64,000 nt of DNA, from assembly GCA_014607495.2 (NCBI GenBank), contig CP053175.1, positions 7,564,001-7,628,000 of the forward strand, in the 5' to 3' direction. Both the position numbers and the translations under genes were made by a program. Below, one piece after another: positions 34,839 to 45,100 of the stretch (position 1 is its first letter; each line of letters starts with the position of its first letter). The notes beneath the pieces were generated by a model, which made no database searches, was not told the origin of the DNA, and worked only from the letters and a program-made list of their open reading frames with translations. Source of the stretch: Carposina sasakii (Eukaryota; Arthropoda; Insecta; Lepidoptera; Carposinidae).

Positions 34839-35021
34839 CTTCACCATCCTTTCCATTGCATTCCGGCAGCTGCTTCAGGATCTCTCCGTCGAGATACCAG
34901 ATGACCTCGTCGAGGGTCGAGGGGTTCCCGGAGACCACCTCGCAGGTCAGGGTCACGTTCTTGTGATCTGTCTCCAGGATTGGGCTCGGAGACGACATGG
35001 TTAATTGTACTTGTGGCCGGA
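34839..35021 (-). CDS. Ig gene, third visible Ig domain, first half
   Basis: Acceptor TTCCTTACAG, donor GAAG|GTTAGT; phase 1 in, phase 1 out. Reads RPQVQLTMSSPSPILETDHK, NVTLTCEVVSGNPSTLDEVI, WYLDGEILKQLPECNGKDGE: strand-B Cys, strand-C Trp, N-glycosylation sequon NVT. Confidence 0.9.
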
Positions 35022-35084
35022 CTGTAAGGAAGGAAAGAATCATGTGAACTTTCTATATGATGAAAGGATTTTTTTTTACAATTA

Positions 35085-35365
35085 GTTTGGCAAACATTTA
35101 ACCGCCATCGTGCCTGATGTTAAGCAAGATGCGGCCTAGGGTGGTACATGTTTGCCTAGAAAGTGCCTATTCACTCTAGCTTTGAAGAGACCAATGTTGT
35201 AGTGCTCGGGAAATACATCGGCAGGAAGTGCATTTCACTCCTTCGTTCGCATTACAAACGAGTTAGCATAACGCTTGGTGCGGATGGGTGGGATATCAAC
35301 AACATAAGGGTGATACGCTAGTCTGCGTCTAATATCTCTATGGTGAAAAGGGGCTGGTGGAACTA
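35085..35365 (-). pseudogene. LINE reverse-transcriptase C-terminal fragment
   Basis: The minus strand preserves, with stops, a pattern known from lepidopteran non-LTR elements: HHRDIRRRLAYHPYVVDIPP, then RYANSFVMRTKE, LPADVFPEHYN, FKARVNRHFLG. It ends in 'caggcacgatggcggttaaa'. Degenerate. Confidence 0.65.
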
Positions 35366-35889
35366 TTGTAATCTTATTAAGAGTTTGGCTTCTTCTTATG
35401 TTTCTGTGTCCCATATCTAGGGCAGAGGGCCTCCAACTGGACTTTATGTTGGTGTGGTGAGTTTGACTCTGGGTCCTAACGTATTAGCCGAACCAATTTA
35501 AACAAAATTTTCTATAATACTGTGCAAAGTAATCATATATTACAGACACATATATGTATATACAAACACTTCACAACACATTAACCTAGTCCCACACTAA
35601 GATCCCTAAGGCTTTTTATCGTGGGTACTAAGCAATGGTATATAAATAGATAGATAAGTATAAGAAACATCCATGACTCGGAGACAAACATCGATATTCA
35701 TCATAATCAATGTTCGCATTTACCGGGATTCGAACCTGGCGGAAGGAGCACTACCAACTACACCAACCGGTATTGGCCCAACACTCATTCCCGTCACTCC
35801 TGTAAGCCAGGATCAACAGAGGCGACCAGAAAAATGCAAAGAACGCATGGAAAATACAACACCAATCGGCGGTCATAGTGTTTACTTAC

Positions 35890-36071
35890 AAAGAACATTG
35901 ACGTGTATACTTCCATCGCTGCTTCCATTGCCCACTGCATTGGCCAGCAAGCAGGTGTAGTTGCCCATATCATCGCCCACCGCGTTGAGGATTATCAGGG
36001 AGTGCTGCTCCGTGGTGCCACCCTCGTATCGACCCGTGTCGTTCACGTTGACTCGAGTTTCGTCGCGATAC
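35890..36071 (-). CDS. Ig gene, second visible Ig domain, second half
   Basis: Acceptor TATGTCTGGCAG, donor CTTT|GTAAGT; phase 2 in, phase 1 out. Completes the split Trp, then YRDETRVNVNDTGRYEGG..., VGDDMGNYTCLLANAVGNGS and IHVNVL. Standard strand D-G layout. Confidence 0.9.
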
Positions 36072-36461
36072 CTGCCAGACATAGTAATCTTCGATAATAT
36101 AAAAATGAATCTGAATGTGTTGCTAAGCGCAAAACTCGAGAACGGCTGAACCGATTATGCTAATTCCTTTTTAGGAGGGTTCTTACGGAGAGAAATTTTT
36201 TTGAAAATTGCATAAAAAGTCTAAAAGCAACACTTTTCTATAGCGGCTGCCCACGACTTTGTCCACGTTGCTTCACGCCGTCTGTAATTAATACGATGAA
36301 GGTTCAAAACATCAAAACCTGTTGCGCAGTTTAAAAGATGTTTCTGTACACATAGCGGAAAATGACTTTAATTTATCTATGTAGGTAGATATTGTGCCTT
36401 TTTATTGTTGGTTCCATGAAATCGTAATTAATAAAAATAAAGTAGAATCATAAAATATATT

Positions 36462-36700
36462 AGCCGCGTGGTGCCGGCAGAGTAGAGTTTGTACCACCCC
36501 TGCCTGCCCGTGGGTATTGTACGATGCGATTAAGGGTTTCCGGGAGGTGGGTAGCAGCGCCTCCCACACTGACAACATAGTCCGAAAATCACACTGCGGA
36601 CTATGGGCAAAACTTCCCTGTGGCAGTAGCCTTGTGGCGTGCCCTGGGGGAGGCTTACGTCCAGCAGTGGACTGCTATAAGCTGAAGAAGAAGAAGAATA
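36462..36700 (+). repeat. SINE-like repeat with (GAA)n tail, near-full copy
   Basis: 'ccgcgtggtgccggcagagt', 'cgattaagggtttccgggag', 'gtggcgtgccctgggggagg', 'cagcagtggactgctataag': same family as 19098..19353. Confidence 0.75.
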
Positions 36701-36869
36701 ATAAAATAGTAAAAACATTTTCATGTAAAATGTAGCCAAGACGAGAGCGAGACCACAGGGCGTGCACTATCAAAAAGTAATCAGATGTCACGTAGAGCCA
36801 AGCTTATTATAACTCCAAACGCCCCCAACTTCTAATGTTAAGTTTGGGATTGTACACACAGCGGTTTCC

Positions 36870-36995
36870 TCAAAATGATGTCAAAAATCACGAAAGAGAT
36901 GTAAAAGATCGGTGGCTCTTGCTAAGTCATCGCGAGAGAGAACGCCTCTGAGATCCTTAGTCGACTCTTACGACATGCCTGAAAGGAAATACATC
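36870..36995 (+). repeat. Dispersed repeat (SINE-like), diverged copy
   Basis: 'cacgaaagagatgtaaaaga', 'gagagagaacgcctctgaga', 'ccttagtcgactcttacgac' align with the family described at 1680..1815. Confidence 0.5.
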
Positions 36996-37286
36996 ATCAT
37001 CAGCCTATTGTAGTCCACTGCTGGACGTAGGCCTCCCTCAGGGCATGACACAAGACTGCCATGGGGGATGCTTGCAGATCTTACTACACAATCACAAACT
37101 TAACATCTTTGCCGAAATATGTGGATGGCCGTTAATTTTTTTTCTCTTGCACAATAATAGTTCTTGCGGCAACTCAACGGCCAAGCCACATATTTAGTTA
37201 ATTAAGTTGATAGTTGAAAATAATTAACTGACCTATTTCGACTAGTTAAGAATATTATAAATATTATTAAGAAATTTAAAAAAAAA

Positions 37287-37358
37287 CACCCGAGTGAGAC
37301 TGAACTCACGACATCTCGCATACCGTGCTTTGCTCTAACCAACTGAGCTACCGGGTCA
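37287..37358 (-). repeat. tRNA-like SINE head, minus
   Basis: Minus strand: GACCCGGTAGCTCAGTTGG, TTAGAGC, then GTGAGTTCAGTCTCAC and CGGGTG. D-arm GCTC/GAGC and T-arm GTGAG/CTCAC pair, and ACCCG/CGGGT pair at the ends. Probably a tRNA-derived SINE, since three relatives share a non-tRNA leader ('ggtaaaattcgtcatccga'). Confidence 0.6.
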
Positions 37359-37426
37359 ATTAGTTAAAAATAATAACCAATATGTAATTTAGAAAAGAGA
37401 TGGTAAAATTCGTCATCCGAGTAATT

Positions 37427-37498
37427 GACCCGGTAGCTCAGTGGTTAGAGCGACTGGCACGGTATGCAGTGGTCGTGGGTTCGATTCCCACTCGGGTG
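37427..37498 (+). repeat. tRNA-like sequence (72 nt), head-to-head with 37287..37358
   Basis: GACCCGGTAGCTCAGTGG begins it; the T-arm GTGGGTTCGATTCCCAC is perfect, with a canonical B box (GGTTCGATTCC) and A box (TAGCTCAGTGG). The anticodon stem is weak (ACTG/CAGT with an 8-10 nt loop), so a functional tRNA gene is doubtful. The upstream block 'agatggtaaaattcgtcatc' is shared with 39540..39572 and 42042..42074. Confidence 0.6.
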
Positions 37499-38195
37499 AA
37501 GAAATTTTTTCCATTTCTTTTTTACGGTATAAAAATATATATATATAACGGTATATAAAAAAAATATCTCTATAGATTTTTGTGGAATACTAGAATATAA
37601 ACATCCATTGACTCGGAAGTACAATTCGTACATCAATATTCATCACATCAATTAAGGGTTCCGGGAGGTGGGCAGCACCTACCGGACATAGTCCAAAATA
37701 CATTCGTCACCAACCCAGGACTATGGGCTACCCCCATGGCGTCTTTGCAGGCCCAGGGGGCCACTACCAGTGGACTACACAATCGGCCGTCTTTTTATTT
37801 TTTCATCCCGATAGCTATACACTAGTCAAAGGCGTTCTCTCTCGACTTAGCAAGACAGAGCTGAATCCCTTTCATTTTTGCACAATGTTTAATGATGAAA
37901 CTGTGTGATCAACTCGTATAGCATATCCTAACGTTGTATTTGTGCCAGAGAGTATTTCATTTCTAGAAAGCCCATTAATCGAGGAAGGCTATAAGCTATA
38001 TAGGAACCCGCCCGCTCCGCTAAGCTCGGTTGCAATGTCGTGGGTAGCTCGCTTCATGGAAATAACCACGAACCGAGCGAATTTTAAATATTAATTTCAT
38101 TTTGTCATATCATTAACAATTTTATTTCATATCTATTTTAAAATGTAATACAATTTTGTATTGTTATCACTTATCACCATTTGGGAACTAATAGT

Positions 38196-39512
38196 AAAAA
38201 ACCGGCCAAGTGCGAGTCGGACTCGCGCACCGAGGGTTCCGTACAAACCTGCAAGGTTTACAAAGTTCGTTCATTACGACAATCGAGTCATAACTATGGT
38301 ATTTTTATTGAAACAAAATGAAATTCATAACATTACAACCTGGGGAAAGATGTTGAGGAGCATAAACTAAGACAAAGACTCTTTATCGTTTAAGTATCCT
38401 TTATTTTATATTAACACATATCATTTATCTATAATATAACTCGGAAACACTTATACTAGCCTTGCAGCAGACTTGCGAAAGTTCTTTTATTAAAGTTATT
38501 TATTTACTAAGTTTTTTAGTCACTATTTAGAAATCTGGTTCAAAAATATTAATTAAGTATTAAATTTGAACCAGACCTGTAAATGGTGACTGAAAAAGGT
38601 ATGAATAGTACCACATTGAACATTGAAGTTCGAAAAAACGTTATCAATAGTTGTACAACTTCGTGTAGTGCTACTGTTTATTTACGGAAACATGTTTATG
38701 GATGAAAAATATGTGGAAATTCCATTTTGGGGATTCATTCTAAAAAAGTATTTGATATGAATTTCAACTTGATAGCTCTACGCGTTCATGAGGAAAAAAG
38801 TAATAAGTTTATATTTATTAAAAAATATATATTTTGTAATGTAACATTTAATCGGAATTTTTCCTTTATGTGTGCTATAAAACGTTGCTTCATGCCAAAT
38901 TTCAAGATTCTAGGTCGACTGGAAGTACCCTTTAGGTTTTGATTCCCTTGCGAGTACTTGCGAGTTTCAAAATATGCAGCTTAAATTGCTGTTTCTTTTG
39001 ATTGCGTTGACATAGAAGTTTGATTTTGCTACAGCTTAAAGGTATTATAGACCTGAGTATTTGGTATGAATTTCAATTTAATACCTCTACGCGTTTATGA
39101 GGAAATGGGTAGTAAGTTTAAAATTATTAAAAAAAAATATATTATGTGATGTAACTAAAAATTTAAGGTTTTCGTAATTTTTCCTTTATCTATGCTATAA
39201 GACGTTGCTTCGTACCAAATTTCAAGATTCTGAGTTCACGGGAAGCACCCTGTAGGTTTTGATTCCCTTGCAAGTGTCGAAAATTTGCGGCATAAACGGC
39301 TGTATCTTTTGATTGCGTTGGCTTAGAAGTTTGATTTTTTCACAGCTTCAAGGGACAGTAGACCTGAGTAATTGATATAAATTTCAGCTTCATACCTCCA
39401 CGCGTTCCTGAGAAAAAGGGTCTTGACAGACGGACGGACGGACGGACAGACGGACAACAAAGTGATCCTATAAGGGTTCCGTTTTTTCCTTTTGAGGTAC
39501 GGAACCCTAAAA
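38196..39512. mobile_element. About 1.3-kb dispersed element with GGGTTCCGTAC/GTACGGAACCC ends
   Basis: Begins 'ccggccaagtgcgagtcgga' and 'gagggttccgtac'; ends 'agacggacaacaaagtgatc', 'ttttgaggtacggaacccta', with a GACG microsatellite in between. Two internal blocks ('gctataaaacgttgcttcat', 'ttttgattcccttgcgagt') are repeated about 300 bp apart, so it contains an internal duplication (about 38755..39005 vs 39060..39330). Non-coding. A familiar lepidopteran repeat type; class not decided. Confidence 0.6.
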
Positions 39513-39572
39513 AATAACATCGCCAAAAACGTAATGTAAAAGAGATGGTAAAATTCGTCATCCGAGTTAATT

Positions 39573-39640
39573 GACCCGATAGCTCAGTTGGTTAGAGCGA
39601 AAGCACAGTTTGCGAGAGGTCGTGAGTTCAAATCTCACAA
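39573..39640 (+). repeat. tRNA-like SINE head
   Basis: 'gacccgatagctcagttgg', 'ttagagcgaaagcacag', 'gtgagttcaaatctcac', preceded by the shared leader 'agatggtaaaattcgtcatc'. Confidence 0.55.
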
Positions 39641-40509
39641 ATATTTATAACTAATAAAAGGTTATTTTATTTTTTAATTTACTTTTATTTTGTTATGTAG
39701 TGACCGATTGATTTCTTTTGTCTTAGCAAGGATGATGAACGCATTCACAAAAATACTTATCGTCATGATACTCGTAACTGCTATATCGATTTAGAGATAA
39801 GATTCTATTGTTCCAATGTATTTTTCACGTACTCTGACACCATTACAAATAAGTTTTATCGGTATTCGTGTGAAATCACCATGATTAGGTATTTGATATT
39901 GTGATATAATTTTATTTTAACCTGTAATTATTTTTTCAATTACACGTGCCTCGATAATAATCAAACGTGAAATATGTTTCTTATATAACATTGACGTCAC
40001 AACAGACAAATGATATTTGTCATAATTATGATAGTCATGATGAAATAGTGTTATTTTTATATCTAAAGTAGCGGCCGCCCACAACTTCGTCCGAGTGAGA
40101 GAGCATTACACCCGCGCGAAGCCGGGGCGGGTCCCTAGTTATACTTATAAACCTTCCTCTTAAGTAACTCTATCTAATTAAAAAAACCGCACTAAAATCC
40201 GTTGCATACTTTAAAAGATCTAAGCATACATAGGGACAGACAGCGGGAAGCGACTTTGTTTTATAATATGTAGTGATACGGTGTAGGCCTATTAAATTCT
40301 ATTGCGCAATATGGTTTATTATTAGTAAATGAGCTGTGTGGCGAACGGGCCCCGGCAAAGTGTTCTGTTTGTACACACAGCGACAATACCAACACAAATT
40401 ACTGCCCGCTACTGTCCCTGAAATTCAGAGGACCAATCTAGCCAATACTGTACTCCTGCTGAAATCTGGGGAGGCCAACGTCTAGCTGTGTACTGCAATG
40501 GACTAGTAA

Positions 40510-41870
40510 TTATTCATCATCATTTATAGCCCTGAGAAGTTCACTGTTGGACATAGGCCTCCCCCAACAACCTCCACTCCGACCGGTCGGAAGCCGCCTG
40601 TATCCAACCGACGCCCGCGACGTTGGCCAGGTCGTCCGTCCACCTCGCGGGTGGCCTTCCCACACTGCGCTTGCCGAGACGTGGTATTCACTCTAGAACT
40701 TTCCGACTCCATCGGCCATCAGTTCTTCGAGCTATGTGCCCTGCCCATTGCCACTTCAGCTTGCTGGGCCGTTGAGCTATGTCGGTGATCTTTGTACGTC
40801 TGCGGATCTCCTCATTTCTGATTCGATCACGCAGAGAGATCCCAAGCATAGCTCTCTCCATCGCTCGCTGTGCGATCCTGAGCTTCTTTATGAGGCACAT
40901 AGTTAGAGACCACGTCTCGGCACCGTAGGTCATCACCGGCAGCACGCACTGGTTGAATGCCTTCGTCTTTAAGGAGTGGGGTATCTTGGACACAAATAAG
41001 CTTCGTAGTTTCCCGAACGCTGCCCAGCCGAGTTGGATTCGCCGATTTACCTCCTTCTCAAAGTTGGACCTACCTAGTTGGACCGTCTGTCCCAGGTAAA
41101 CATACTCGTCAACAACTTCGAGCATCGAGCTCCCAACCAGTACAGGCACATGGACGTTCGACATGATCTTCGTCTTGTCCATGTTCATCTTCAGGTCCAC
41201 CTATAGCGAGTCTCGATTGAGGCCATCGAGCATTGTGCTTAGATCCTTCATCAATTCTGCCATGACCACGATGTCGTCTGCGAACCGAAGGTGAGTGATG
41301 TATTCGCCATTGATATTGATGCCGAGTCCTTTCCATTCGAGAAGCTTAAAGGCGTCTTCCACTGCATTGGTGAAGAGCTTCGGAGAATTAAAATCTCCTA
41401 GTCTCACTCCCCTCTGCAATGAAATCGGCTCAGTGCTCCGCTCCTGTGCTCGTACCGACATGGTGGTGTTGCTGTATAAACACTTCAGCACTTCGATATA
41501 TCGATGGTCAATATGGCACCGCTGGAGAGACTGCAGCATTGCCAATGTCTCGATCGAATCAAAGGCCTTCTCATAGTCCACGAACGCTAGGCATAGTGGC
41601 CGATTATACTCTTCCGTTTTTTGTATAATCTGCCGTAGCGTGTGGATATGGTCTATGGTACTAAACCTTTTTCGGAAACCGGCTTGTTCGGTAGGCTGGA
41701 AGTCATCAAACCTGCGAGCAAGACGATTCGTGATTACCCCTGAAAACAACTTGTAGACATGGCTCAGAAGCGAGATGGGTCTATAGTTCTTCAGCAAGGC
41801 TTTATCGCCTTTTTTAAAGTATGGGCTGGCGATGATCCCAAACCCCAAATAATGTACGGTTATCACAAGG
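40510..41870 (-). pseudogene. 5'-truncated RTE-like LINE, reverse transcriptase with stops
   Basis: The minus strand encodes much of an [52 protein letters not shown] (FADD at 41273..41284), DEYVYLGQTVQLGRSNFEKE, LPVMTYGAETWSLT and the C-terminal GHIARRTDGRWSRKVLE. An in-frame nonsense codon lies at 41201..41203 and another at the end of the block near 40688; the tail ends with 'atgatgatgaataattac'-type sequence. It cannot make a full protein (no endonuclease). It begins within a few tens of bases of the donor of exon 41882..41993. Confidence 0.85.
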
Positions 41871-41881
41871 AGTTGACTCAC

Positions 41882-41993
41882 CAAATAACTTCGTTGAGTG
41901 AGGATGGGTTGCTCTCATATTCACACTTCAGCAGAATCTTAGATCCCTCGATGACGGTGACGTTTGAAGGCTCTACCCTCACCATAGGCGGAT
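41882..41993 (-). CDS. Ig gene, second visible Ig domain, first half
   Basis: Acceptor TTAAATAATTTCAG, donor ATTTG|GTGAGT; phase 1 in, phase 2 out. Reads Y(split)[36 protein letters not shown], with the strand-B Cys; its Trp is split with the next exon. A LINE follows almost directly in the intron. Confidence 0.9.
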
Positions 41994-42074
41994 CTGAAAT
42001 TATTTAAGTCATTGGTTAACTTAGGCCATTAACAACATAAAACTCTATGGTCAAATTCGTCATCCGAGTTAATT

Positions 42075-42136
42075 GACCCGCTGGCTCAGTTGGTTAGAGC
42101 GAAAGCACGGTATGCGTTCAAGTCTCACTCGGGTGA
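42075..42136 (+). repeat. tRNA-like SINE head, shortened
   Basis: 'gacccgctggctcagttgg', 'ttagagcgaaagcacgg', 'ttcaagtctcactcgggtg'. Leader 'aaattcgtcatccgagttaa' is shared. The anticodon arm is partly deleted. Confidence 0.55.
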
Positions 42137-42430
42137 TTTTTTAAATTTCCTAATAATATTTATAATATAAACTCGTTAAGATGATATTCTATGACTATAA
42201 CGTATCAGTATATTAATTAAATTTTTTAGTTTATGCCATATTAATCTTAGTAAGTAACTTGTTATTCAAGTTTTAAATAATAATTTTCAAAAATTGGTGA
42301 CAGTTTTCAGTATTTCTCGCTTTAGAGTTTTCGATATATTTTCGGCGTTTGCTGTAAGCAGTCCTTAAGCTTCATTTAAATGATACTTGCCATTTTCTTG
42401 CCTATTGTATACAATTTAATTGAAACAACA

Positions 42431-42706
42431 GGGGGCCAATTCTCGAAAAGTCTCGAGTTTGAACGAAGCCGAAACCGAACCGTTGTAGACGCTCAGAACA
42501 AACAATAATTACTTTATGGTGACATAATTAGACACAATTCAGCACGATACAGATATTTGTTTATATTCTGTCATACTCGCGACCGATGCGTGCTAAAATA
42601 CACCTTATTACTCAAGCGGTAAGTATGTATTGCTTTGCACCGCGTTTCGTTAACGGTTCATTAGAGGTTGCGTTACGGCTCAGAAATTTTCAAGAATTGC
42701 CTCCCA
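42431..42706. mobile_element. MITE with GGGGGCCAATTCTC inverted ends, full copy
   Basis: Left 'gggggccaattctcgaaaag', right 'tttcaagaattgcctccc'. Internal 'ttcattagaggttgcg', 'gcaccgcgtttcgttaacgg'. Partial copies at 21022..21120 and 22550..22765. Confidence 0.7.
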
Positions 42707-42899
42707 GATTACTGGCATGATCTAGATTGTCATTTTCGACATGTTGTCCATGTTTTTACAAGTAAATAATGCTCTTATTATTTACTTGCAAAAACTCTCT
42801 TATTTAAGAAAATGGTGTCATGTACTTAAAATGGGAGTTCTCAGAGCCGATTTTAAATGCCAATGGTCAGATCTAAAGAGTCTGAAGAATTTTGACCTT

Positions 42900-43060
42900 C
42901 CCCCTGATTACGTAAAAGCAATAGCAAAGCCGAAGCCGCGCGATCGCGATAATTGAGAGTGTGTGCGTGCGCGCAACGAGCGCTCGGCGTCCTCCCGCGC
43001 CCCGCACCTCGCCCCGCGAACAAACGCAGTCTCAATTATCGCTTTTACATAATCAGGGGG
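42900..43060. mobile_element. GC-rich MITE with CCCCCTGATTACGTAAAAGC ends
   Basis: The ends CCCCCTGATTACGTAAAAGC and GCTTTTACATAATCAGGGGG are inverted repeats, flanked by CTT on both sides (a 3-bp duplication). The interior 'gcgcgcaacgagcgctcggc' is strikingly GC-rich. Confidence 0.7.
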
Positions 43061-43179
43061 CTTGTCTTTCTCTGAAACTTGATGAAGATAGACATAGCAT
43101 CATATTTATTCTACAGACAAACTCGGCCCTAAAGCAGTCGCTACTGATTACAAAAATCTGTGTTTTTAGCTTATAATAC

Positions 43180-43430
43180 CTAATTGTGGACGACAGCGAC
43201 TTCGTACGCGTAGACTGCAGAAAAAACAAAATGTCGAAATTATCCGGGATAAGAATATTTTATTAAAAATATAAAAAGTAGCCTATGTGTTAATCTAGGG
43301 TGTCTGCTAACTCCATACCAAATTTTATTAAAATCGCTCCAGCCGTTTTTACGTGAAAGATTAACAAACAACCATCCATCCATCCATCCATACTCACAAA
43401 CTTTTGCGTTTATAATATTAGTAAGATTAA
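43180..43430 (+). repeat. Common SINE/LINE-tail repeat
   Basis: 'gacagcgacttcgtacgcgt', 'aaaaagtagcctatgtgtta', 'ttattaaaatcgctccagcc', 'ccatccatccatccatactc', 'tttataatattagtaagatt'. The same organisation is seen at 48813..49027. Confidence 0.6.
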
Positions 43431-43529
43431 GAATGGCACGGAAAACTAACTAACTGGTGAAAAATTTGCACACTTCTGCACAACCTCTTCAGGGGAAAAT
43501 GGGCGTGACAATATTATGTATATGTCGTG

Positions 43530-43735
43530 GCCATATCGTAGAATTGATCATTTCATGAAATGGTCGAGCATTTCATGAAATGGTCGCATTTCATGAAAAG
43601 TTCAACTGTCTATTGGCCACATCATGATATGGTTTGGGCAGACCGATGATTAAAAATCGTTTCTCGATATGGGCAACTAAACGCCCGATCATTTCATGAA
43701 GTGGTCAAGATTATTGATCATATCGTAAAATAGTT
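43530..43735. repeat. Cluster of palindromic TTTCATGAAATGGTC motifs
   Basis: The motif occurs near 43551, 43571, 43588 and 43692 with variants, bounded by 'ccatatcgtagaattgatca' on the left and 'ttgatcatatcgtaaaatag' on the right, which are partly symmetrical. Non-coding. Confidence 0.6.
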
Positions 43736-44174
43736 ACATGAATCATAGACGTTTTATTTATGTGTGAAGATGGCGGACTTTTTAGGTTATAAAACAAATT
43801 AAAGAGAGTTTATGCAGAAGAAGTTCACTTTAGATTACGATAGGTTAGGTTAGGTTAGACTATGACAAATGACGCACGAGCCGAGCGAGCGGAGCGAGCG
43901 TGCCCAGGCAATGTGCCAGATGCGAATCGCTTTTGTAAAGTCTTTTATGTTGTGGCAAAAAAATCATACCATCATACCTTATGGTATAATATATGGTGTA
44001 CGGTATATATTATTTATATGCTCTTACCACATTTGGATTTTATGGACATCCTGTTAATACTGGCCAAACGTGGATGACAAAATCGTGAAATGTAGACGAT
44101 TTAACGATCTGGGAAACTTCATGGCGCGTCGACCACAATATTATGTATATATTTTTCTGTATGTATGTACTTAC

Positions 44175-44325
44175 ACCAAACCTCCAGCTCCCTGGTAGCG
44201 TGTATTGGATGCTCGTTCATTTGCGTCATCACCTCATTGATGGCTTCACAACGGAATTTCTGGTTGTTCTCGTAGCGAGTCGCTTCAAAGGTGAGATTGG
44301 ATGCCGTCTCGAAGGTGGTGTCCGA
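44175..44325 (-). CDS. Ig gene, first visible Ig half-domain (most 5' firm exon)
   Basis: Acceptor TCTTCATTCCAG, donor TGGT|GTAAGT; 151 nt, phase 0 in, phase 1 out. Reads SDTTFETASNLTFEATRYEN, NQKFRCEAINEVMTQ, ATRELEVW: the second half of an Ig domain (strand-F Cys). The first half, further Ig domain(s), signal peptide and promoter must lie upstream, beyond 44.4 kb. Confidence 0.85.
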
Positions 44326-44429
44326 CTGGAATGAAGATGATAGGAATCTCAACTATAATGTTATAAATGCGAAAATAAGTTTATTTTTTCACACTTTTAT
44401 TTACTTGTAGGTAACATATACACATTTAT

Positions 44430-44683
44430 ACAGGGTGTAACAGAAAGGGTATGTTAAGCGAAAAGCTATGTAAATAGCCCACTATGGAGAACCTATTTTC
44501 AAAATTTGTGACTCTATGTTTAATTTTCAAGATTGTATGAACATTCCTGAGTTGTGTAGGAATTCTCCATACTATCTGGAAAATAACATGTGATTTCGAG
44601 TCTGAAATTTGGTGGATAGGTTCCTTGTAGTGGGCTATTTACATATCTTTTCGCTTAACATACCCTTTCAGTTACATCCTGTA
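44430..44683. mobile_element. Foldback MITE 'ACAGGGTGTAAC', copy 2
   Basis: Arms: 'acagggtgtaacagaaaggg', 'tatgttaagcgaaaagctat' at the left; 'catatcttttcgcttaacat', 'accctttcagttacatcctg' at the right. Confidence 0.8.
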
Positions 44684-44750
44684 TAACTGTAGTGAACCCA
44701 GTAGATACGATAGCTGTAAAATTCCAATGATCTTGTGATGATAAAGAGAT

Positions 44751-44918
44751 GTAAAGTGCTTAAGCATTATTGTATATAGCCAGAACTAAGAAGTAAAGTC
44801 CTTAAGCATTATTGTATATAGCCAGAACTAAGAAGTAAAGTGCTTAAGCATTATTGTATATAGCCAGAACTAAGAAGTAAAGTGCTTAAGCATTATTGTA
44901 TATAGCCAGAACTAAGAA
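44751..44918. repeat. 42-bp tandem repeat, four copies
   Basis: Units start at 44751, 44793, 44835 and 44877 with exact 42-bp spacing; each reads 'gtaaagtgcttaagcattat' then 'tgtatatagccagaactaag'. Only one clear substitution (gtgct/gtcct in unit 2), so it is young or homogenised. Confidence 0.9.
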
Positions 44919-44927
44919 GATCAAAGA

Positions 44928-45095
44928 ATATCCCATGGCCACGTTTAACATAGCGGGGTAGGATGTAAATGATCAGTGATATGTTGCTAGTTTATCGCCC
45001 AAGGGAATGTTCGAGTTCTCAAGTCGACTCTTACGAGATGCACGGAAGGAGATGCAGCTGATGTATTCTAGTGAAACCTCGCATCAGTATAGGAA
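44928..45095 (+). repeat. Dispersed repeat (SINE-like) copy
   Basis: 'catggccacgtttaacatag', 'gatcagtgatatgttgctag', 'agtcgactcttacgagatgc', 'ggagatgcagctgatgtatt', 'gaaacctcgcatcag': family described at 1680..1815. Confidence 0.6.
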
Positions 45096-45100
45096 TAAAT

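Larger units (their letters stand above)
5680..44325 (-). other. Multi-exon Ig-superfamily transmembrane adhesion gene (neuromusculin-like?), 5' end not in view
   Basis: The visible product is a cell-surface protein with six complete Ig domains plus half of another, one transmembrane helix and a cytoplasmic tail of up to about 975 residues. Twenty-two exons, with GT donors and AG acceptors, were placed on the minus strand. Their phases agree throughout except at one point (between 26469 and 28601), where a short exon is missing. Most Ig domains are split in two exons, with the first half starting in a Y/F codon created at a phase-1 junction. No fibronectin III domain lies between the last Ig and the membrane, which argues against Echinoid/Fred, Sidekick and nephrin/Sns types. 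From remembered family features (eight Ig domains, no FN3, FHGNYSC...AGWG and DxRTNxSC motifs) I favour neuromusculin. That is unverified, so no symbol is given. A homophilic or heterophilic adhesion role in neurons or muscle is inference. Many introns consist mostly of mobile elements. Confidence 0.8.

Noticed and set aside
37427..37498. Functional tRNA gene
   Set aside because: The anticodon stem is poorly paired and the leader is shared with other copies, so a tRNA-derived repeat is more likely.
18149..44325. Identification as Echinoid/Fred or nephrin/Sns
   Set aside because: No fibronectin III domain lies between the last Ig domain and the transmembrane exon, and the FHGNYSC...AGWG motifs fit a neuromusculin-type protein better; still unverified.
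44751..44918. CRISPR-like array
   Set aside because: The units are directly adjacent with no unique spacers, and the genome is eukaryotic; it is a simple tandem repeat.
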